From Mordavella massiliensis (lineage in GTDB: Bacteria > Bacillota > Clostridia > Lachnospirales > Lachnospiraceae): a DNA stretch of 64,000 bases. The notes under the pieces are model-generated. The model was given only the letters and a program-made list of their open reading frames with translations. It was not told the origin of the DNA and made no database searches. The position numbers and the translations under genes were made by a program. Of the stretch, positions 8,578-17,349 are shown piece after piece. The stretch is from the NCBI RefSeq assembly GCF_016901695.1, contig NZ_JACJKS010000009.1:1-64000 (forward strand), given 5' to 3'. How positions within the stretch are numbered: the stretch's first letter is position 1; every line of letters begins with the position of its first letter.

Positions 8578-9399
8578 CTATACTGTTTTTCTATGATGAA
8601 GCCTCCTCTGCCGGCCGGCCTCAAACATGAGCACGGTGGCGGCAATGGCGGCGTTGAGGGACTCGACTTCCCCCTCCATGGGGATGCGGATGTACGTGTC
8701 GGCCATATCTGCCACCTCCCGGCGCAGGCCGTTCCCCTCATTCCCGATGAGGAAGGCGCATCCCCCGGTGTAATCCTCCCGGTCGTAGTCTGTCTTCCCC
8801 TCCAGGTGGGCGGCGTAGGTGCGGATCCCCTTCTCTTTCATCTGTGCCAGCACTTCCGTCAGATCGTCCGCGTACAGGCAGGGCATCCGGAAAATGGAGC
8901 CCATGGTGGAGCGGATCGTCTTCGGATTGTAGAGATCCACGCAGTCCCGGCTCAGGATCACGCCGGTGACGCCGGCCCCCTCCCCGGTGCGCAGGATCGT
9001 CCCCAGATTGCCCGGATCCTGGAGGCCGTCCAGCACCATAAGAAGCGGCGCGCGCCCGTCCGGGCCCGCTTTGAACATCTCCTCCGGCCCTGCCTCCCGG
9101 CCTCTGTCCGCCACGCAGAGCACCCCCTGCGGGGTCTTTGTATCCGATACATATGCAAAGACGTGGTCGGAAAATACCTCCGGGCGCACGCCGGCCTCCC
9201 CGGCCTTCCTCTCCACCAGGTCCCGCTCCCGGGAGAGGAATTCTTCCGTCACGCAGATCTCCCGGATCCGCCCGGGCGGGATCTCCCGGAACATGCGCAC
9301 TCCTTCTGTCAGAAATATGCCCTCTTCGTCCCTGGCCCTGCGCTTTTTCTGCAGGACAGCCAGGCGCTTTACCTTCTGGTTTGCTGTGCTTGTGATCAT
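8578..9399 (-). CDS. TrmH/SpoU family rRNA 2'-O-methyltransferase
   Basis: Methylates ribose 2'-OH in RNA, most likely 23S rRNA, using S-adenosylmethionine. The 273-residue protein has an N-terminal substrate-binding domain (residues 1-95) and a SPOUT domain with the three knot motifs: DPGNLGTILRTGEGAGV, LIGNEGNGLRREV and IPMEGEVESLNAAIAATVLMFEA. It resembles RlmB or YsgA-type enzymes; the exact target base cannot be read from sequence. It is probably the first gene of a unit with nfeD and the SPFH gene (30-base gap). Confidence 0.9.
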   Translation of the reverse strand: MITSTANQKVKRLAVLQKKRRARDEEGIFLTEGVRMFREIPPGRIREICVTEEFLSRERDLVERKAGEAGVRPEVFSDHVFAYVSDTKTPQGVLCVADRGREAGPEEMFKAGPDGRAPLLMVLDGLQDPGNLGTILRTGEGAGVTGVILSRDCVDLYNPKTIRSTMGSIFRMPCLYADDLTEVLAQMKEKGIRTYAAHLEGKTDYDREDYTGGCAFLIGNEGNGLRREVADMADTYIRIPMEGEVESLNAAIAATVLMFEAGRQRRLHHRKTV

Positions 9400-9478
9400 A
9401 TACGCCTCTCGTCTGATATAAATACAGCCGCCTGCGCGTTACAGCAGCAGCGCAGACGGCCGGACAGATCCTCTCTCC

Positions 9479-10168
9479 TTACATCTTGAACCTGTACCCC
9501 ACGCCCCAGATCGTCTCGATATACTGGGGGTTGGATGTGTCCATCTCTATCTTTTCACGGATCTTCTTGATATGCACGGTCACCGTGGCGATATCCCCGA
9601 TCGATTCCATGTCCCAGATCTCGCTGAACAATTCATCCTTAGTATACACGTGATTGGGGTGGCTTGCAAGAAAAGTCAGCAAATCAAACTCTTTTGTCGT
9701 AAAATTCTTCTCCTCCCCGTTGACCCATACCCGGCGGGCTGTGGTATCGATCTTCAGCCCCCGGATCTCGATGACTTTATTGGCCTCCGCCGCGCTGCCC
9801 ACAAGGCGCTCGTACCGGGCCAGGTGGGCCTTCACCCGGGCCACCAGCTCGCTGGGGCTGAAGGGTTTGGTCATGTAGTCGTCCGCCCCCAGGCCCAGTC
9901 CCCGGATCTTGTCAATGTCGTCCTTTTTGGCGGACACCATGATGATGGGCGTATTCTTCTTGGCCCGCACCTGCCGGCAGATCTCAAACCCGTCCACGCC
10001 CGGCAGCATCAGGTCCAGGATCAGCAGGTTGAACTCCCCGTCCAGCGCCCGGTCGAGCCCTGTCTGGCCGTCGTTGGCGACCTCCACCTCAAACCCGCTC
10101 AGCTCCAGGTAATCCTTCTCCAGATCTGCGATAGCCTCCTCATCTTCCACGATCAGTATCTTATTCAT
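9479..10168 (-). CDS. OmpR/PhoB-type response regulator
   Basis: A 229-residue DNA-binding regulator phosphorylated by the adjacent histidine kinase. The N-terminal receiver domain has the acidic pair EDEE, the phospho-acceptor Asp in LLILDLMLPGVDG, and the conserved Lys in TKPFSPSELVARV. The C-terminal winged helix (about 130-229) contains FDLLTFLASHPNHVYTKDEL and VTVHIKKIREKI. The start at 10168 is set by AGGAGG 9 bases upstream and by family alignment. It overlaps the kinase gene by 8 bases. The regulon is unknown. Confidence 0.94.
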   Translation of the reverse strand: MNKILIVEDEEAIADLEKDYLELSGFEVEVANDGQTGLDRALDGEFNLLILDLMLPGVDGFEICRQVRAKKNTPIIMVSAKKDDIDKIRGLGLGADDYMTKPFSPSELVARVKAHLARYERLVGSAAEANKVIEIRGLKIDTTARRVWVNGEEKNFTTKEFDLLTFLASHPNHVYTKDELFSEIWDMESIGDIATVTVHIKKIREKIEMDTSNPQYIETIWGVGYRFKM

Positions 10169-11657
10169 ATACCGGCACCTCCTGATATTTCCGGAGTACA
10201 AAATACAGGGTCGTCCCCGTGCCTTCCCGGCTGGTGGCCCATATCTTGCCCCCGTGGTCTTCTATGATCTTTTTCACGACGGACAGCCCGATCCCGCTCC
10301 CCCCTTTGGAGGAATTCCGGGACGCGTCCGTCCTGTAAAACCGTTCAAATATGTTGGGAAGATCCCTGGCCGCGATGCCGCAGCCGTTGTCCTCCACCTC
10401 CACCTGGACAAAATCCCCCACGTCCTTCACCCGCAGGTTGATCTTGCCCGTGGCCTTGTCCATATACTTCAGCGAATTGTTGACGATGTTGTGGACCACC
10501 CGACGGATCTGCTCCGCGTCCGCGATGATCCGCACGTCCTCCTCCACGTAGTTGAAATAGCCGAACTCCACGCCCCGCTGCTCCAGCTCCAGGGACAGAT
10601 CCTCCGCGCAGTCGTCAAAGTACCGGTTCACGAAGATCGTGTCAAAGTTGTAGGGGATGCGGTTCGTATCGATCTTGGAGTAAAACGTCAGCTCGTTGAT
10701 GAGGGTGTCCATCTCCCCCGCCTTGTTGTAGATGGTGCGGACGTATTTTTCCACCTTCTGCGGCGTGTCCGCCACCCCGTCCAGGATCCCTTCCGCGTAT
10801 CCCTTGATGGTCGTCACCGGCGTCTTCAGGTCGTGGGAGATATTGCTGATGAGCTCCTTGCTCTCTTTGTCAAAAGTCAGCTTCTCCTCCGCGCTCTCCT
10901 TCAGCCTCCTTCTCATCTCCTCAAAGTCACGGCACAACTGTCCCAGCTCATCGTCGGTCTCCCACTTCATCTCAAAGTCCAGGTTGCCCTCCTTGATGTA
11001 CTGGGCCGCCTTCTGCATCCTGGAGAGGGGCTGGACCACGCTCTGGTAGATCCAAAGGACAAGCACCGTGGCGGTAAAGACAAGGACAAGGGCGATCACC
11101 AGGAGCACGTCAAAGGCAAACTCCCGGATCTCCGGGATCATATCCCCCACATCCGTGACAATGAAGGCGCTCCCCTGTGTCCCGTCGCCGTACCGGAAGT
11201 CCACCTGCTTGAGCAGCACCTGCAGGCCGCCGCCCAGATAGATGCCGCCGTCCGGATCAGTCACCGTGCTGCCGCGGGGCGGGAGGCGGCGGATCACGTC
11301 GCCGGACTCCTCAATCTCCCGGCCCATGTAGGTCACCGTGTCCTCCCTTCGCACGATGAGGAACGACTTCTTTTCCAGAAGCGTATCATTCAGTTCGTTC
11401 AGATATGTGGCGTCCTCCAGTTTCCCGGCATCCTGCCTGGCCGTCTCCTCCAGCTCCTCATAGGGCTCTATGGTGAGCTTCTCCAGCACCTGGATGGGAT
11501 TGGCCAGCACTTCCACTGTCGTGCCGGTCAGGCCGTATGTCTTCTCGATGGCGCTGATCTGGTACCTCCCAAGCAGGAGCACGAAGAGGGAGGTGAGCGC
11601 CACCGGGATCATGATCACGGTGAGGAACGCGATGATCAGTCTCGTCTTAAACTTCAT
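10161..11657 (-). CDS. Sensor histidine kinase (HAMP, HisKA, HATPase_c)
   Basis: A 498-residue membrane sensor kinase. Order: membrane segment 1 (about 4-28), an extracytoplasmic region of about 140 residues with no recognised ligand domain, membrane segment 2 (about 170-193), HAMP linker, dimerisation helix with the phospho-acceptor His in SNISHDLKTPVTTIKGYAEG, then the ATPase domain with the N box (NIVNNSLKYMD), DNGCGI and GSGIGLSVVKKIIEDHGG. The start at 11657 follows GGAGG by 8 bases. The kinase gene comes before the regulator gene, the less usual order. The signal is unknown. Confidence 0.93.
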   Translation of the reverse strand: MKFKTRLIIAFLTVIMIPVALTSLFVLLLGRYQISAIEKTYGLTGTTVEVLANPIQVLEKLTIEPYEELEETARQDAGKLEDATYLNELNDTLLEKKSFLIVRREDTVTYMGREIEESGDVIRRLPPRGSTVTDPDGGIYLGGGLQVLLKQVDFRYGDGTQGSAFIVTDVGDMIPEIREFAFDVLLVIALVLVFTATVLVLWIYQSVVQPLSRMQKAAQYIKEGNLDFEMKWETDDELGQLCRDFEEMRRRLKESAEEKLTFDKESKELISNISHDLKTPVTTIKGYAEGILDGVADTPQKVEKYVRTIYNKAGEMDTLINELTFYSKIDTNRIPYNFDTIFVNRYFDDCAEDLSLELEQRGVEFGYFNYVEEDVRIIADAEQIRRVVHNIVNNSLKYMDKATGKINLRVKDVGDFVQVEVEDNGCGIAARDLPNIFERFYRTDASRNSSKGGSGIGLSVVKKIIEDHGGKIWATSREGTGTTLYFVLRKYQEVPVYE

Positions 11658-11691
11658 ACTGTAATCCTCCATCTTTCATTTTAACATAAAA

Positions 11692-11715
11692 GGAGCGCTT
11701 CTTCGGAAGCGCTCC
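11692..11715 (-). terminator. Terminator of metK
   Basis: A 10-bp perfect stem GGAGCGCTTC / GAAGCGCTCC with a CGAA tetraloop, followed on the minus strand by TTTTATGTT. It separates metK from the histidine kinase gene. Confidence 0.8.
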
Positions 11716-11741
11716 CTCATTTTTTATAAAAACTTTAGATT

Positions 11742-12935
<1,194 letters not shown>

Positions 12936-12974
12936 TGTCTCTCCTTTTCTTTTCTCCCAGTTCAAACCCTGCGC

Positions 12975-13008
12975 ATAAAAAGTCCGCTTATTTTGCAACA
13001 AGCGGACT
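12975..13008 (-). terminator. Riboswitch-controlled terminator before metK
   Basis: Perfect 9-bp stem AGTCCGCTT / AAGCGGACT followed by TTTTTATG on the minus strand, between the S-box aptamer and metK. It is placed as expected for the expression platform of a transcriptional S-box switch. Confidence 0.85.
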
Positions 13009-13026
13009 GTCATACTCACAACGATC

Positions 13027-13125
13027 CTCTTATTGTTCGATCACTCGCTCAGGTTGGCACCTTCCGTCTCCGGGGTTGCCGCAGCTTCACAGATCCTTTG
13101 TATCTCCACTGCTCTGAATAAGAGA
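13027..13125 (-). promoter_or_regulatory. SAM-I (S-box) riboswitch aptamer
   Basis: The minus strand shows the P1 pair CTCTTAT / AATAAGAG closing the element, the CAGTGGAGATACAAAGGATC start, the GAAGCTGCGGCAACC core that corresponds to the conserved GAAACCCGGCAACC, and the GGTGCCAACCTGAGCGAG segment. Placement directly before metK and its terminator fits the family. Confidence 0.92.
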
Positions 13126-13159
13126 AATAGCATCTTGATATTGATTTTTAACAACTGTT

Positions 13160-13188
13160 ACTCTACATGTTTTTTCCCGTCATGTCAA
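13160..13188 (-). promoter_or_regulatory. Promoter of the metK riboswitch transcript
   Basis: Minus strand TTGACA (13188-13183), 17-base spacer, TAGAGT (13165-13160), about 30 bases before the aptamer and immediately after the murA stop codon. Confidence 0.7.
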
Positions 13189-13205
13189 GCGGATTTTCGC
13201 GGGTT

Positions 13206-14498
13206 TTAACCCACCTTCAGCATAAACTTGCGGATCTCCTTCTCCGTGGACACCTTCTCGATGACCGCGCCCAGGCTCCGGAGTTTCTCCTCGAACCTCT
13301 CGTAGCCTCTCTGGATGTAGACGATGTCGTCCACAATGGTAATCCCGTCCGCCGCAAGGCCTGCGATACAGAGGGCCGCCCCTGCGCGCAGATCCGGCGC
13401 GCTCACTCTGGCGCCCGAGAATTTCTCCACGCCCTCAATGGCGGCGGAATTGCCCTCCACCTTCACGCTGGCGCCCATGCGTGCCAGCTCATCCAGGTAC
13501 TTGAAGCGGTTCTCGAAAATGCTCTCCGTGATGATGCTCGTCCCCTCGCACAGAGCAAGGGTCACACCGATCTGGGGCTGCATGTCTGTCGGGAATCCCG
13601 GGTAGGGAAGGGTCTTCACATGGGTGCTCTTGAGCCGTCCCTTGGACACCACGCGCACCGCGTCGTCAAATTCTTCCACCTCGCAGCCGATCTCCAGAAG
13701 CTTGGCCGTCGTGGCTTCCAGATGCTTGGGGATCACGTTCAGCACCGTCACATCCCCCTTCGTGGCTGCCGCCGCAAACATGAAGGTGCCGGCCTCGATC
13801 TGGTCCGGGATCACGGAGTAGGACGTCCTGTGGAGCTTCTGAACGCCGCGGATGCGGATCACGTCCGTTCCTGCGCCGCGGATATTCGCCCCCATGCTGT
13901 TCAGGAAGTTTGCCACATCCACCACATGGGGCTCCTTGGCCACGTTCTCCAGGATGGTAAGGCCGTCCGCCATGGCTGCCGCCATCATCACATTGATGGT
14001 GGCCCCCACGCTGACCACATCAAAATAGATGTGCTTGCCCACCAGATGGGAAGCCTCGGCAATGATCTTCCCGTGCTCGATCTCCACGTCGGCCCCCAGG
14101 GCCCGGAAGCCCTTGAGGTGCTGGTCAATGGGACGGCTGCCGATATTGCAGCCTCCGGGAAGCGCCACCTCCGCATGCTTGTATTTCCCAAGAAGGGCGC
14201 CGAGCAAATAGTAGGACGCCCGGATCTTTTTGATATAGTCGTACTCGATATCAACGCTTGTCACGCTTTTTCCGTTGATCTTCACCGTGTGCCGGTCTAC
14301 CCTGTGCACCATCGCCCCGATCCCGGCGATCGCGTCCAGAAGTACGTTGATGTCATTTACATCCGGAAGATTATCGATCATGACAGTTTCATCGCTCATT
14401 ATCGCAGCCGCAAGGATCGCGAGGGCCGCGTTCTTTGCTCCGCCTATCTCCACCTCTCCGACAAGCGGGTTGCCGCCTTTAATAATATACTGTTCCAT
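13206..14498 (-). CDS. murA: UDP-N-acetylglucosamine 1-carboxyvinyltransferase
   Basis: Commits UDP-GlcNAc to peptidoglycan synthesis by adding enolpyruvate. The 430-residue protein has the KN pair (K22-N23), the loop GGCNIGSRPIDQH with the catalytic, fosfomycin-reactive cysteine at position 117, and the usual two inside-out alpha/beta domains. The cysteine is kept, so the natural Asp replacement that gives fosfomycin resistance is absent. No other cell wall gene is adjacent. Confidence 0.96.
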   Translation of the reverse strand: MEQYIIKGGNPLVGEVEIGGAKNAALAILAAAIMSDETVMIDNLPDVNDINVLLDAIAGIGAMVHRVDRHTVKINGKSVTSVDIEYDYIKKIRASYYLLGALLGKYKHAEVALPGGCNIGSRPIDQHLKGFRALGADVEIEHGKIIAEASHLVGKHIYFDVVSVGATINVMMAAAMADGLTILENVAKEPHVVDVANFLNSMGANIRGAGTDVIRIRGVQKLHRTSYSVIPDQIEAGTFMFAAAATKGDVTVLNVIPKHLEATTAKLLEIGCEVEEFDDAVRVVSKGRLKSTHVKTLPYPGFPTDMQPQIGVTLALCEGTSIITESIFENRFKYLDELARMGASVKVEGNSAAIEGVEKFSGARVSAPDLRAGAALCIAGLAADGITIVDDIVYIQRGYERFEEKLRSLGAVIEKVSTEKEIRKFMLKVG

Positions 14499-14572
14499 AC
14501 CGCACCTCGATCATACTCTCTTTTTCTTCTATCTATCTGGTAGTATCCCGAATTATCTGTCTGAACATTCCT

Positions 14573-14621
14573 GGCAGCCCGGCTGCCGGGCTGGATTGCA
14601 CTTCGTGCAATCATTATACCA
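14573..14621. repeat. 49-bp repeat, copy 1 (two hairpins plus TATAAT)
   Basis: Identical over 49 bases to positions 14703-14751. On the minus strand it starts with TGGTATAATG, then a GATTGCAC-GAA-GTGCAATC hairpin and a CAGCCCGG-CAG-CCGGGCTG hairpin. The extended -10 form (TGGTATAAT) suggests that the repeat can act as a promoter toward murA. Confidence 0.8.
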
Positions 14622-14702
14622 CGTGCGCAGGGAAGGGAGCGCTGCCGCAGGCAGCATTTACTTCCCAAGCCGTGGATTGCCGGTATAATCCCTGCGAAGC
14701 AG

Positions 14703-14751
14703 GGCAGCCCGGCTGCCGGGCTGGATTGCACTTCGTGCAATCATTATACCA
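14703..14751. repeat. 49-bp repeat, copy 2 (two hairpins plus TATAAT)
   Basis: Second identical copy of the element at 14573-14621, 81 bases away, in the 334-base gap between aroK and murA. The rest of that gap holds a GC-rich hairpin near 14640-14656 and an AT-rich stretch after 14752. Confidence 0.8.
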
Positions 14752-14770
14752 TACAGACTCTGTTTGTTAA
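14743..14770 (-). promoter_or_regulatory. Promoter using the -10 of the 49-bp repeat
   Basis: Minus strand TTAACA (14770-14765), 16-base spacer, TATAAT (14748-14743), with TGG directly before the -10. The -10 belongs to repeat copy 2. The transcript would run through both repeat copies into murA. Confidence 0.55.
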
Positions 14771-14832
14771 ATATTTTTTATATCTTTGAAAAACTTTTGT
14801 AACATTTAACTGCGGAATTGGTCGAAAAAAGG

Positions 14833-15330
14833 CTATTTCCCCAAAACCTTTAATACTTTACCAATTGTCTGCTCCAATGTCAACCCATCTTCGCAAATTG
14901 TAAGATCCGCGTATTTTTCAAACAGCTCCCGTCTCTCCTCGTAGAGGTCCCGGAGCGTCTGGTCTTCGCGGAGCGCAACGCCCCTGGCGCGTGGGTCCCC
15001 GATCCGCTCCTCGATCGTCTCAAAGGAGGCCTTCAGATACACCACTGTCCCGATCTTCTTATAATGTTCCATGGCGTTTTTGCAGTAGACAACGCTTCCG
15101 CCCGGCGAGATAATGCAGCGGCGGACGTCCACCTGCGCGTTGATCCGGTCCTCCACTTCCAGAAATCCGTCCGTTCCTCTCTCCCGGATGATCTCATGCA
15201 GGAGCTTTCCCTCTTTCTCCTGGATCAGGAGGTCCGTGTCCAGAAAGCCGTAACCGAGCCGCTTGGCGGCCACTACGCCCACCGTGCTCTTCCCGGCTGC
15301 CGGCATACCGATAAAGATGATATTATCCAT
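14833..15330 (-). CDS. aroK: Shikimate kinase
   Basis: Phosphorylates shikimate on the route to chorismate and aromatic amino acids. The 165-residue protein has the P-loop GMPAAGKSTVG (residues 7-17), the substrate-binding acidic motif DTD, and GGS near residue 67 (SPGGSVVY). The start at 15330 follows AAGGAG by 8 bases. It stands alone, without other shikimate pathway genes. Confidence 0.9.
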   Translation of the reverse strand: MDNIIFIGMPAAGKSTVGVVAAKRLGYGFLDTDLLIQEKEGKLLHEIIRERGTDGFLEVEDRINAQVDVRRCIISPGGSVVYCKNAMEHYKKIGTVVYLKASFETIEERIGDPRARGVALREDQTLRDLYEERRELFEKYADLTICEDGLTLEQTIGKVLKVLGK

Positions 15331-15499
15331 ACTCCCTTCTCCTTTTCGTCTTCTCTTACGTGCCCTCACTGCCCGCGGCGCCGCTCCCCAGCGGCCGCCG
15401 GCTTTACGGGATATTTAATGTATTATAGCACGAAACAGCCTCTTTTGTCTATGCTGCGGGCTGTAATGCAGCGCTGCTCCTGTTCTATTCTATGCAGAA

Positions 15500-15525
15500 G
15501 GGAGGCCTCCTGTCACCGGCCTCCC
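15500..15525 (-). terminator. Possible terminator after rsgI
   Basis: An 8-bp perfect stem GGGAGGCC / GGCCTCCC lies 18 bases after the rsgI stop. The T-tract that follows on the minus strand is weak (TTCTGC), so termination efficiency is uncertain. The rest of 15370-15499 holds nothing recognisable. Confidence 0.4.
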
Positions 15526-15542
15526 TCCTGTCTGCACGTCAT

Positions 15543-16340
15543 CTAGTCATCGTCATCATCGTCGTCGCTGTCATCGTCGCTGCCATCGTCGTCACTATCA
15601 TCGTCACCACCGTCATTATCACTGCCGTCGTCATCATCATCTGCGTCTGCCGGTGCATTCTGCGGGAGATCCTCCTGTGCCGTCGCATTCTGCTGCGGCG
15701 CCTCCTGCGCCGGCATCTCCGGGTCTTCCGATTCCGGAACAGGGGCCGGCACCGGCTCATCTGCTGATAAAATGTGGATATTGTAGTCAGCCAGATACGC
15801 CTCCAGATCCTCCGTCACTGCCTCCTGCGTTTCCTTCTCCCATGCGCTGTGCCCGGATGCCGCAGTGAGCCGGATCGCGCCGCCCTCCTGCAGATAGTTC
15901 ATCCGGATCGCGCGGACAGCCAGCTCCCGCGCCGCTTCATACAGGTCTTTCCCCTCGATATCATACCCATCAAGCAGGATATCCCCATCCGCATCGAGCC
16001 CCTCTGCCCGGAGCACTTTCCCCGAATGGCTGATCTCCAGTTCCACCTCCGGGTTGATCTCTACCCGGAGCGTTCCGTAAGGAACAAAATGCTCCCGGTA
16101 CTGCCATCCCCCGGCAGCCGCCAGGCAGATGCAGGCCGCCAGCGCCGCAACCGCCCGCAGGGCGCGTCTCCTGCGGCGTCGGAGCGCTTCCTTCGGATCC
16201 TGAAAGAGAACTGCCGTATGGATCCTCTCTCCTCTTTCATATCCATAGTTTGCCGCTTTGAGAAACCTGCCTTCGCTGTCCAGAAGGATCACATAGGCAG
16301 GATGTGTCTCCATGACCAGATAGGTTGTCTTCTCTTCCAT
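15543..16340 (-). CDS. rsgI: RsgI-like anti-sigma-I factor with Asp-rich tail
   Basis: Probable membrane anti-sigma factor holding SigI. Residues 1-50 match the cytoplasmic RsgI N-terminal domain (LVMETHPAYVILLDSEGRFLK). A basic run RRRRRR and one membrane segment follow (about 60-80), then an extracytoplasmic domain (about 88-195, TLRVEINPEVELEISHSGKV) as in other RsgI proteins, a Pro/Glu-rich linker, and a C-terminal tail from about 232 made almost only of Asp with Gly/Ser. Known RsgI proteins often end in sensory domains such as carbohydrate-binding modules; here there is only the acidic tail. It follows sigI by 3 bases. Confidence 0.88.
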   Translation of the reverse strand: MEEKTTYLVMETHPAYVILLDSEGRFLKAANYGYERGERIHTAVLFQDPKEALRRRRRRALRAVAALAACICLAAAGGWQYREHFVPYGTLRVEINPEVELEISHSGKVLRAEGLDADGDILLDGYDIEGKDLYEAARELAVRAIRMNYLQEGGAIRLTAASGHSAWEKETQEAVTEDLEAYLADYNIHILSADEPVPAPVPESEDPEMPAQEAPQQNATAQEDLPQNAPADADDDDDGSDNDGGDDDSDDDGSDDDSDDDDDDD

Positions 16341-16343
16341 ATA

Positions 16344-17087
16344 TTACAGCTCCATTCTTTCTTTTCCCCCGCCGGGAGAATACAGATGATAAAGATGTCC
16401 TCTGATGATCTCGTATCCGTTTGTAAATGCCACCAGTATCGCCACAACATATTTCCTGTGCCGCTCTATCGTTTTCCTCTCCACTCCGGAAGCCTGTGAC
16501 AGCGCTCTTACAGGAAGCTTCCGCGTATCCAGAAGTTCGTCCAGAAGCGCCGGCATATTTCTTGCCGCCTCCAGGACACGCTGGCAGGCGCGCAGCGTCC
16601 TCTCCTGGCGGGGACAGTTATCCGCCACATCTGAAAACGAGATCCCGAATTCCTGCAGCTTCCTCTCAAATTCGTCAATCTCCTCACGTGCCGCGCTCCT
16701 GTCGTGCAGCGCCTGAATATGGTCTCTTGAGTCCTCCAGCATGTCTATCTTCATCGTGTCTGAACCGTCGTCTATCCCCTCATGCAGGGATGTGAGATTC
16801 CTGTGTCTCTTTTCCTTCCGGTAGTAATCGATGAGCCGGTTTCGTATCCCTCTTGCAGAATAGGGAAGGAATGCGCCTTTTCCTTTCTCATACCCAAGGA
16901 TCGACTCATAGAAAGCCAGCATGGCAATGCTGAATTCTTCGTCCCTTCCCTCGGCGGGTGGCCGGTGCATAAACCTGGCTGTCTCTGACCGGATAAATCC
17001 CATATATTGGCGTATCATCCCGTCCGCCGCTTCCGGGTCGGATTTGGCCGCATATACCTGGTCAATGATATCATGTCCGTCCTTCAT
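16344..17087 (-). CDS. sigI: RNA polymerase sigma factor SigI
   Basis: Alternative sigma-70 family factor of the SigI type, used by Firmicutes for heat or cell-surface stress and, in some clostridia, for polysaccharide sensing. The 247-residue protein has a region 2-like part (EEFSIAMLAFYESILGYEKG, FLPYSARGIRNRLIDYYRKE) and a C-terminal region with VRALSQASGVERKTIERHRK that would contact the -35. GAGGAGG precedes the ATG. rsgI follows directly. Its promoter has an ACCCCGG / CGTATTCT pair that recurs before the divergent lipoprotein gene, so autoregulation is likely. Confidence 0.9.
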   Translation of the reverse strand: MKDGHDIIDQVYAAKSDPEAADGMIRQYMGFIRSETARFMHRPPAEGRDEEFSIAMLAFYESILGYEKGKGAFLPYSARGIRNRLIDYYRKEKRHRNLTSLHEGIDDGSDTMKIDMLEDSRDHIQALHDRSAAREEIDEFERKLQEFGISFSDVADNCPRQERTLRACQRVLEAARNMPALLDELLDTRKLPVRALSQASGVERKTIERHRKYVVAILVAFTNGYEIIRGHLYHLYSPGGGKERMEL

Positions 17088-17114
17088 CCGTTCGCCCTCC
17101 TCAGTATATAGTAC

Positions 17115-17147
17115 AGAATACGAAGAACAGTCCCTCTTTTCCGGGGT
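17115..17147 (-). promoter_or_regulatory. Candidate SigI-type promoter of sigI-rsgI
   Basis: Minus strand ACCCCGG (17147-17141), 18-base spacer, CGTATTCT (17122-17115), 28 bases before the sigI start. SigI promoters are described as having a C-rich -35 (ACCCC) and a CGAA or similar -10. The same two boxes occur before the divergent lipoprotein gene. Confidence 0.6.
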
Positions 17148-17180
17148 CTGAAAGCATAGTTATATTTAAATATACATGGA

Positions 17181-17244
17181 GATTGTAAAATCCGCGTTAT
17201 GGATCTGTAAAATCTGCGTTATGGATTTGCAAAATCAGCCGCAG
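17181..17244. repeat. Three tandem 21-22-bp repeats between the divergent SigI-type promoters
   Basis: Units start at 17181, 17202 and 17224, each of the form GAT(T/C)TG(T/C)AAAATC(C/T)GCG(T)TATG, the third more diverged. A 22-base period places each unit on the same face of the helix, as expected for a regulator's binding sites. Confidence 0.6.
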
Positions 17245-17273
17245 ATATTTTTTCTTTACTTTTTTTATTTCCA

Positions 17274-17305
17274 ACCCCGGTTTCTGATCTTTTGCCGCGT
17301 ATTCT
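17274..17305 (+). promoter_or_regulatory. Candidate SigI-type promoter of the divergent lipoprotein gene
   Basis: ACCCCGG (17274-17280), 17-base spacer, CGTATTCT (17298-17305), 45 bases before the start codon. The boxes are identical to those before sigI. Confidence 0.6.
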
Positions 17306-17349
17306 CAATCATACAAAACAAAAAAACACCAAAAAAGGAGTGAAATGTT

